From positions 1-64,000 of the forward strand of contig JAECUM010003215.1 of the NCBI GenBank assembly GCA_016617855.1: 64,000 nucleotides of DNA, in the 5' to 3' direction. Positions 50,348 through 61,211 of the stretch are shown here, one piece after another (positions within the stretch are counted from its first letter, which is position 1; every line of letters begins with the position of its first letter). The notes beneath the pieces are model-generated. The model was not told the origin of the DNA and made no database searches. It worked only from the letters and a program-made list of their open reading frames with translations. The position numbers were made by a program, and so were the translations under genes. The stretch is from Megalonaias nervosa. Taxonomy: Eukaryota; Mollusca; Bivalvia; Unionida; Unionidae.

Positions 50348-53300
50348 GCTAGTTTGTTTTTTTAATTTGAACATATAAACAATAAAATGAAGTTTGATTG
50401 CTTTATTTTTTACAGACATGGGGACTATAAGACTGCAAATAACACAAATCACTGCTAACAGTGAATGAATTTTCAAATAAAATTAAACACAGGTCATCAA
50501 TTGCAATATTTCTTAAACGTAACATCCAAGCTTCATTGCCTCCCTTGTAAGGTAACTAAATGCCATTGTTAGTATGTAACCCCAGTCACTGTACTGACTT
50601 CTAGATAAACATTCAACTTTATAGCTTACAAATAATGACTGTATCATCACAAAATTTTAACATGAATAAAAGTGTAACGAAAATTAATCCACTTAATAAA
50701 CAAAATTTTTCCCTGCTGATGTTTTGTAATTTACAGTGTTTAGCAGCCAAAGTCAATAATATACACTAAAGTCAATAATAATAATAGTAATAATAATAAT
50801 AATAATATTACCTCAAAGTCAATAACATGCCATTACCTTTTGATGATTTAATTTCAGTTCTTCAATCAAAAAAGCAAACTCTGTCCCAAAACAATGTTTC
50901 TTGTGAACATTTTATCTCACCTTTGAAGTATAAGCAGGCTTTACTGTCCTAGTGGTGTCATTGTGTAAGGCACATTTTTGCATTTGAATCTGTTTATCTT
51001 ACACTGTTTCATGTACAGTCATGAAATTTCATCATGGAGGGTACAACACACTGCTGGTAAAAGTAGGTCTCAATGACCATCTTTTTATATTGCAGTGATT
51101 AAGTTTTTGCATTTAGTTCACTTTGCTTTTTGACACTGTTGTATGCACAGTCATGAAACTTGGTGAGTGCATTCATTTTTGTGAGTACAGGTCCACATTG
51201 GCCAAAGTGGGTCAGTGGTCTTCTTTTCACACTAGTGATTAAGGTAATTTCTTTGTGGTAAGTTTTGTTTAACTGATACTTTTATGTGTATAGTCATGAA
51301 ACTTGATGGTTTTATTTATCTTGGGCCTGATACAAACTTATCTGGGGCAAAAGTAGATAACATTGACCTACTCTTTATGCTCCATTGTTTATGTAAGGCA
51401 TTTTTCAGTTGCCTGAACTCAGTTTCTATGCACTGGAACAAATAAAAACAGCAACAACAATACATGTACTCTCAAACCACAGAATAATACATTTTCTTTT
51501 GTTTAAATAGAATCACTTCAGGGGCAAATTCATTTGTCATAATGGCATTAATATATACATTTCAGCTGTCAAACCCAATGCCAACCAGGTCGCTATGGTG
51601 ATAACTGTCAGATTCAGTGTCCATGTCTGAATGGAGGCACTTGTTACCAAATGGCTGATGGAGGGGATATTGCCTGTAACTGTTCAGCAGGATACATTGG
51701 AAAATACTGTAATCAAACTTGTCCATGTTACAATGGCGCCAGATGCTATTACACTACCACAGGCATTATTGGCTGTGATTGCCCTGCAGGATTTATTGGT
51801 GACAAGTGTAATATCAGAGGTTGGTATCAAATTTAATAAATGAGAAAAAATTGGTTTTTCCATGTCAGAATTATTAAGTAGCAAAAAAAATAGGCACCAT
51901 ATATACACGCTTATAAGGAGAGTCCAATAGCAAACATCATAGATCCTGATCGCCACTGCATAATGTGCTGTAAGGTCAGGGTCTGTGTTGTTTGTTATCT
52001 GATATACTTATAATGAACTCGTTAGACCCAGATCTGCTGATGCATTATGTGAACTCCACTTATAAGCTACTATATATGGCATCACATTTCTAGCATTAAT
52101 GGTGGCATCAGGGTCTACATTTTGTCCAAAGTATTTGTGTTAAATGTTTTGAAAGTCATAATGGTACATACAGAACTCCCTCATGATAAGGCACTTCTTT
52201 ATAACATGTCTCCTGTTATCAGACACTTATATAACATATTTCCTGTTATAAGGAACTTCTTTATAACATGTTTCTTGTTATAAGGTACTTCTTTATAACA
52301 CGTTTCTATTATAGGGCAGGTATAGTTATGGTTTGCATTTTGTTATGTACTGTAATAGCAAACTTATATGTATTATATACTTCATTATAAAGTGGCTCAC
52401 TATAAGGCAGTATACTCCATGACTCCCATGGACAGACTGTTATAATAAGGGCATACTGTAATGGTATGTTTTGCAAGAGAGATTTAGTATTCCCTTGAAC
52501 ACTTGACATTAAATTGTTTTATTACTTTGCAGTCAACTTAACTATGTGCTTCACTGATTCAGAGAGTATTTTAAAAGAATCTGGGGAGTATTTGTATCTG
52601 GCCTTTATCGTATTTATTTGCTTATATTAGTCAGGTCCTATTGCAAACAACACAGACCTTGATCTAATGACACATTGTGCACCAGCTGATCAGGGTTTAT
52701 TTTGGTTGTTCATAAGATTACTTGTCACATACTAAATAGACCCAGATCCGCCAGGGTATTATGTGATGGCAGATCTGGGTCTATGCGCTTTGAGGATCTT
52801 ATTGACACCATCAAGTGTTTCGGATATATGCAAGTTTCCACAAAACTAGTTTACTAAACTTTTGAATTGTTATACATAGTATTCATTTCTGATGCCTTAA
52901 TGTTTTAAAATTTCTTTTTGTAGCATGTCCACCAAACAAGTATGGAGTCAATTGTGAATATGACTGCCCATGTGTACAAAACAGAACAGAACTGTAAGTA
53001 GTGCTTAGATTCTTGAACAACTATTCTGAAAATGAAATCTGAGTTACTATGGTTAGATTTTTGTATCCCAGACAATTGATGTTAGTCACCTATTTACTAT
53101 AATTTACAAATGGCTTTGTCTGTAATACTGTTAAGTAATCTTGTCTGTCAAGATTTTAACCACTGAAACACAGTCAGATATTTAAATTGTCAATTGTCTG
53201 GGATGCAAAAATCTAACCATAGTAACTCAGATTTCATTTTCAGAATAGTTGTTCAAGATATTTAAATGAGGACACTATAAATCATTTAAATCAACCCCAC

Positions 53301-55887
53301 CTGCAGGCCTCTAATCCAACCCCTACCTACACTCCTTTAAATCAACCCCACCTGCAGGCCTCTAATCCAACCCCTACCTACACTTCTTTAAATCAACCCC
53401 AACCTGTACTCTGTAAATCAACCTCCACCTGTACATCTTAAAATCAACCCACCTGCACTTCTTTAAATACCCCCCTCCCGCACTCTTTTAAATCAACCAC
53501 CACCTGCACTCCTTTAAGTCAACCCCCACCCTCGCTCCTTTAAATCAACCCCTGCCTACACTCATGTAAATCAACCTCCACCTATACTCTTATAAAATGA
53601 TTTAAGAATAATATTGACAGAAGAAAGCAGTATTTTATGAAATGGCAAATGAAATTTAATTTCTATCTTCATTTTTTTTTGGTTGTACATGCAGATAGCA
53701 GATAAAGGGACATATGTTAAAGTCTCCAGCTTTTTATTTTTGTTTGTTTCCATGGAAGGGTTCATATAGTTGTTTCCCACACCCATCCTCTGTGTCACAT
53801 CTGCCACAGAGTTTATTTTGGCTCAATAGCTTTTGAAGGACTTAATGGATTCCAACCAAATTTAGCCATAGGCTTTAAGGGGATCTAGGTCAGGTTTAAT
53901 CTTCATCTTTTTGGGTTGCCAGACTTTTGTGTAATTATGGCCCTTGTTTTGATTACAACTTTACCATCCAATTGTATTATATTGGGATAGTGTAGGGATA
54001 CTTTTTGTACATTTATTTTCTCTTATAAATCCTATGCATTACATTACAACATTGCCTGATGCTGAAACAAAGTGTCCCACAAATTTTGTATTCAGAAATT
54101 AATGATAAATTTGTGAAGAAATTTCTGGCTCCATCCTTCACCTGTCATTAAAGATGAAAGTAATGCATCAAGATAATTGGCATGTTAGAGTGGATCAGGG
54201 GGACTAATTAGACATGTTTCAGCACTGTCATAATTAATGGTGTTTCTCAAGATGGAAGGTATAGTGGTCTGGCTATGGTCAGACTTGCCTGTAAAAATTT
54301 ACTGGGTCTTATATGGGCAAAACTGGTTGCTTTTTCTTGTTTTTGAATAAAGGAGAACAATTATCAGTGTGTGTTTGTTGGAATTTTAAAGTTCATTGGT
54401 GTAAAAGAAAATTAATTTACTTCAAAGCTTTGTTTTCTTCATAAATATTGAATCTTACATTTGAATTTTGCTTAATTCTAGTTATTGCTGTAATAAAATC
54501 TCATTCATTTCCAGCTGCCATCCCAATACTGGACACTGCTTCTGTAAACCAGGATGGCAGGGTATCTACTGCAATCAACCCTGCTCGTTTCCATATTATG
54601 GGGAGAACTGTGCTAAAGTCTGTGATTGCCTTAATAATGGAAATTGTGACCACATTACTGGACAGTGTGAATGTCAGCCTGGGTACAAAGGAGTCAGGTA
54701 GGAAACAGCAAAAATTAAATGTGCTTGAGATGATAGTGCACAGTAGCTTGGATAGCACTATGGTGAAGACACTTGCTTTGCATCTCGGCAGTTCTGGTTT
54801 GGATCCCTGAAACCAGCATATATTGCTCCCGAGTTATAATCTCTTTTAGCTAGCCATTAAAGTGAACTTTCTTATAAGTGCAGCCCTTTACCCTTGAGAT
54901 ATGGTCCAACATGATTTTGTCATTAAAGTGCCCTGTTATGTGCAAGGCCCTTTACTCTTGGGATATGGTTCAACATGGTTGTGTCATTAAAGTTACCTGT
55001 ATTATGTGTGAGGTCATTTGACCTTGAGATATGGTCTAACATGGTTGTGTCACTAAAATGACCTTTTATGTGTGAGGCCCTTTACTATTGGGATATGGTT
55101 CAACATGGTTGTCATTAAAGTGACCTTTGTTATGCATGAGACCCTTTACACAAAAAGGTGTTCACAATGTAAAACCACATTCTAACTGGTTCTTATTAAC
55201 CCAGTAGATTAAATTAAATAAAGTACTGTATACACTCAAGTGCAAGCCAAGTCCAAATGCAAACAACATAGACCATTATCTGCTGTCGCATAATGCACTG
55301 ACAGATCAGGGTCTGTGTTGCTTGTTCTACTGATTACTCTTAACAAACTGCATAGACCTAGATCTTTTTGTTCATTATGCAATGGCAGATCATGGTCCAT
55401 ACTGATAGCAGTTGTATTTGACTTATATGTGAGTATATATGGTAGCAATAAATAAAATGTCATACTGACATTATAAGAGAGGCAGCAAAATACTCAGGGA
55501 TGCTATGGTGAAGGACCACTGTACATGTTTAAAGTGAGGGACCACTGTACATGTCTAAAAGGAGAACTGTACATGTTTCAAGTGAGAAACCACTACACAT
55601 GTTTAAAGTGAGGGACCACTGTACATGTTTTATTGTGAGGGACCACTGTATATGTTTTATAGTGACCACTGCATGGTACTAGCAGGTGCCTCGCTAGGCG
55701 CTCAGCATTAAGAGGTTAGTATTAGGACTGGTCAGCCTCAGGTGTAAGGATAATAAGATGGGGTGGGACATCATGCAACATGTCTGTGGCATGATGCCTC
55801 AGTGCTAGACATCATTATAAACTGTCACACTGCAGACAACATAGTGATATGACTGAAATTTTTTTAAAGCTATCTTAAAAATCCAAA

Positions 55888-55920
<33 letters not shown>

Positions 55921-58900
55921 CCAACCCTTTGCTGCCCATAAAAACTGTAATTTTGAAGAAATATTTGTAATCTATTCTGCAGCTTGATTGCAAAGGCCAA
56001 TAAATATGTGAGGTGTTATAGACATATTCAAGGGTTGGAAGACATATTTTTAGAGACCATCTAATTTCAATCAGGAATATAATATGCTTGTTAAAAGACA
56101 ACAATTTAGCACGCAATAAAATCATCAGCAAAAATGTATGATACCTCCAAAACCATCCAATTCTGTTTGTATTAATAACCAAAACCAAGTAAACAGGATT
56201 TGAGGTGTTTCTTAAGCATGAATGAGTTCATTGACAAGACATGTCGGAAGGTTTTAGCTTTTGTTTATAAGGATATAACAGGATACAAAGCAAAATGACA
56301 GTAGCAGATATGCTTAACTCGCCTTGATATGTTTTTGTTAAGAGTTACGGTACTTCGAAAATTATCCATCTCTGATTCCAGATGTGAAGAAAGATGTGAT
56401 GACGGCACATTTGGTGTCAAGTGTCAAGAAAAATGCAACTGTAAAAATGGAGTATCTTGTGATGCTAGCAATGGTCGCTGCATATGTACAGCTGGTAAGA
56501 CCTGACTTTTTATAACTAAGAGTAATATTTTTTTTTTAATGAATTTAAAATTTACAATCATGTTTACCTGACATTTTTTTCATTATTTGGAAAAATGTGT
56601 AAACATCTCAGCCCTTTGAAGAGTAAGGCTAGTGGTAAATTTTCAGATCATATTTTTGTATGCTCCATTGTGACATAGGTGTAGATCTAGATTGTTAACC
56701 TTTTCCATCTCTTGTGGGTCGGTGGTTCTTTCCGCGGATTTCCCGGTTTCTTCCTCCACCATTAATACTGGCTGCCATGTATAGCCTATCGTGTGCTGAA
56801 AAATGGCGTTAAGCCCCACAACAACAACAACAACAACAACCTTTTCCATCAGTTACATCTTGGTTACATTTTGCATTTTAGGTCATGTCAGGTATTGATG
56901 AGTGTTAACTGTAAGTATATAAAAAATACACAGTATCGAGGAATAAAGAGTGACATTTAAGTATACAACCCAAGTTTATTATTGTTCTCCACATCATAAC
57001 ATGATTTAATACATAACTTCATATGTGCCACCTGATCAAAATGAAAACAAATATTAGAAAATAATATGCAGCGGCAGATCTGGGTTCCTGCAGTTAAAAG
57101 TTAGATCGAACTTACATGCGTCTATATTCAGTAATGCTGTAGAATTTATCTTGACAGAACTTTAAGTTTACCAGAAACATTAACCTAGATTTGAAAAAAG
57201 TGCTTTTGTTTAGGGATCTGTCTCAGAGATATATTTAGGTTTTCATTCTATAATCACAACTTTATTAATATAATATTTTAATATTTTTTTTAAATAGTGG
57301 TAAAGTTTTTCATTCTGTAATCTCTACTTGTACTGTTAATTACATTCTGTTAGTTTTTGAATCAGTAATCAAACTACGCATAATGGGGACACAATATATG
57401 CATCATCAATTTTTGCTCAATTGACCCTTGTAACCACAAAGATGCATGTTCATATAACATTTGTATTTTGGTCCCATTTTTTAGGTTGGAATGGAACATT
57501 CTGTGAGTCTCCCTGTGTTGGATATTATGGATTAAACTGTGCCTCTCTGTGTCTGTGCTCATCAGAGACCTCGGTATGTGACCCATTTGATGGGACCTGT
57601 ACATGTAAGCCTGGATACACTGGGAAATATTGCATTGAGCAATGTAGTGTAAGTAAATGTCATTTCTGCAGTAGTTTGCATTTTTGTTGCTATCTTATGT
57701 TTGGGAGAAGCCTAATTTGAAGCAGGTTTCTATTCTCTTTAATAGTTGAGTAGATATCATTAGGTGCCACACTGTTATCATTACCAGTAATAATACACAT
57801 AAATGACAGAAAGAGTTATCTCCCTTTCATCCACTAAAAAGTTCTTTAGTTTTTTCTAATGTGATTGTGTTGAATAAAGCACATGTCTTTGAGACTGAGT
57901 ACCCAACACAGTTAAATGGTGATGTCATACATCAGTTATGCACAGTGAAAAGTTCCAAGAATATTTTGATGTTTTAGAAGGGTTTTTGTAGCTAATTTCT
58001 TGCCACATTACATGCTGTGATAAAAGCATGTTTTCTTAATAATGGATATTTTTATGTAAGATTCCTAAAGATTGTGGATTTTTTATACATATTATGTGTA
58101 GGCTTTACTCCATTATGATAGATGAGTTGATATCTTGAGACAATAAGGTTTATGTGCATGATAATATTGTCAGAGATTGTTTCCAATGTTTTTCAGGCCT
58201 GGAAGTTTGGCAACCAGTGTTCTCAGTTGTGCAGTAGCTACTGTGATCAGAACAATAGTTTGGGTTGTCATCATGTGACAGGGGAATGTATTTGTATGCC
58301 AGGGTGGAGTGGTAAGTATCTCAGGATTAATTCATTTAAATTTGAGGTATCTGATGTCAGTGGTTCAGCTAGTTCCAAAAACGGATTTATCGTACATCTA
58401 ACAGTTCAGATGTACATTAATGCAGGCAGATGTTAACAGCATAAACCCAGATGTACCATCTCATTATACATTGACAAATAAAAGTCTGTTCATTGTTCTC
58501 ATTATGTTTTTAAGTGACAAGCCAATTGTAACACTGATCTACACTGCACACAATGCTCCTCATCTACCAGCACAGTATGCCACTAATCTACCAGTATGGT
58601 ATGCCAGGAATCTACTAGCTTAGTATGCATCTGATCTACCAGCACAACATGCCTTTTATTTGCCAGCACAGTATGCCCTTGATCTGCCAGCACATTATGC
58701 CCTTGATTTGTCAGCACAGTATGCCCTTGATTTGCCAGCACAGTATGCCCTTGATTTGCCAGCACAGTATGCCCTTGATCTACCAGCATAGTACATCCTT
58801 GATCTACCAGTACAGTGTTCCTCTGATCTTCCAGTATAGTTTGCTCCTGATCTACAGTGGTGTGGTACTAAATCAAGAAGAGGGAACACATGTTAGTCAA

Positions 58901-61153
58901 ACATGGGGGAAGGGGGGGCAATGGTGAGTGAAAAAAACGTAATGGAATACTGTTCCCATGGATTCCCACAGCTCTATACCCATGCTGATCTACCAGCACA
59001 GTATGTCCATGATCTACCAACACCGTATGCATCTGATCTACCAGAACATTGTTTTTGATCTACTAGCACAGTATGCCTTTGATCTAACAGTACATTATGC
59101 CTCTGATCTTCCAGCAAATTATCCTCCTTATCTACCATCACAGTATGCATTTGATCTACTAGAACATTTTGTCCTTGATCTATCAGTACAGCTTGGCCTT
59201 CATCAACCATCAAATTATGTTTCTGACCCATCAGCACAGTATGCGCTTGATCAATAAGCACAGTATGTCTGTGATCGACCAGCACATTGTGCCCCTAATC
59301 CAGTACCAACACATTATGCCTATATCAACCAGCAAATTATGTTCTTGATCTACCAGCACAGTATACCTTTGATCTATAAGCACAGTATGCCCCTGATTGA
59401 ACATCACAGTACAACTCAGGGGCATAATGTGCTGGTAGATCATTGGAATAATGTGCTGGTAAATCGGGATCATAATGTGCTGGTAGGTTAAGGACATCCT
59501 GTGTTACAGATCAAAGGCATGCTATGCTGGTAAATCAAGGCCATAATGTGCTGGCAGCACAGTGTGACCCTGGTGTAATATGTTGGTGTGTGTGTTTGTG
59601 ATTTGGATTTTTAACGTAGCTTTAATGTTTTTTTTAGCCATATTGCTACGATGTATATAATGTCACATTATCCTGACACCAGGCCAACCAGTCCTAACAC
59701 TAACCTGTTAATGCTGAGTGCCAAGCGATACAGCTTCTAGTACCTTTTTTCATAAGTCTTTGGTATGACTTGGCTGGGTTCAAACCCGTGACCTCCCGCA
59801 TCTGAGGCAGATGCTCTAACCATTTAGGCCAATGGAGTAGTCTATTATATGTTGGTAGACCAGGGCATGATGTGCTGGTAGATCAGTCATACTGTGCTGG
59901 TAGATCAGTCATAATGTGCTTGCAGATCAGTCATAATGTGCTGGTAGATCAATGTCATACTGTTCTGGTAGATCAGGGTCATACTGTGCTGGTAGATCAG
60001 GGTCATAATGTGCTGGTAGATCAGGGTCATACTGTGCTGGTATATCAGTCATTATGTGCTGGTAGATCAGTCATAATATTCTGGTAGATCAGGGTCATAA
60101 TGTGCTGGTAGATCATTGTCATACTGTTCTGGTGGTCCAGGGTCATACTGTGCTGCTAATAGATCAGTCATACTGTGCTGGTAGATTAGGGTCATACTGT
60201 GCTGGTAGATCAGTCATAATGAGCTGGTAGATCAGGATCATACTGTGCTGGTAGTCCAGGGGCATAAAGTGTTGGTAAATCAGTGGAATAATGCTCTAGT
60301 AGAACTAGTTAAACTGAATAAGTAATTGTCTGCAAGTTACTACTTTGCAAATAGAATGAGTACCCTACCTTTTAAGTTATCTCTTGTTTATTTTTAGATA
60401 TATCCTTATGAAACAAAAATTACAGAAAGATTTATAATAAAGGATACTATTGCTAGACTGTTTAATTTGGAGTCTTGATTCTGAAATCAATTGTTGCGTT
60501 TGGTGAGTTCCAAGACTACACAAACTGCATTCAAATTCAAGATTACAAACAAAATATAATAGCTGCCATGTATAGCCTATCCTGTGCAGAATAATGGTAT
60601 TAAACCCCACAAACAAACCGAATTCTGTAAAATATTGACAGGCAAAGAAATATAAACTTGCTGTTGTTTTGATTTATCAAAGAAAACATTTTCATATTTT
60701 ATGTTTAATAAGGCACATATTTGTCAGTAATTGATTCTGTACCTTTTTTTTCATTCTCACAAAAACATGGTCATCACATTTACCTGAGTTTCTGAACAGG
60801 TTAATCAAGAAAGTCTGTCAAAAGTTTATATTTTTATAAATATTACTTCACAGACTCTGGGGAGGGATCAGCCTAATGTATTGGTGTGTGTTTTCATTGT
60901 AGATGTGTAGCAAATTTTAAACGATTGTTCTGTTTCAGGCTTGAACTGCAAGTCTTCCTGTCCAGCCAATAAGTGGGGCCCTAATTGCCTGGACAACTGC
61001 AACTGTAAGAATGATGGAACATGCGACAGCAGCACTGGGTCTTGTATCTGTCCCCCAGGGTACCAGGGCACCTTGTGCGAACAGAGTAAGTTGGAATGTT
61101 TATTTGATCACATTTAAAGTTTAAAACATATATTCTATTTAGTGTTATATTGT

Positions 61154-61211
<58 letters not shown>

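Noticed and set aside
54448..54810. A 120-codon frame over exon 11
   Set aside because: It is in a different frame from the cysteine-rich EGF reading, which is supported by splice phase and motif.
58583..59285. Frames with [15 protein letters not shown] or CQHSMPLI repeats
   Set aside because: Translation of the inverted 25-bp minisatellite.
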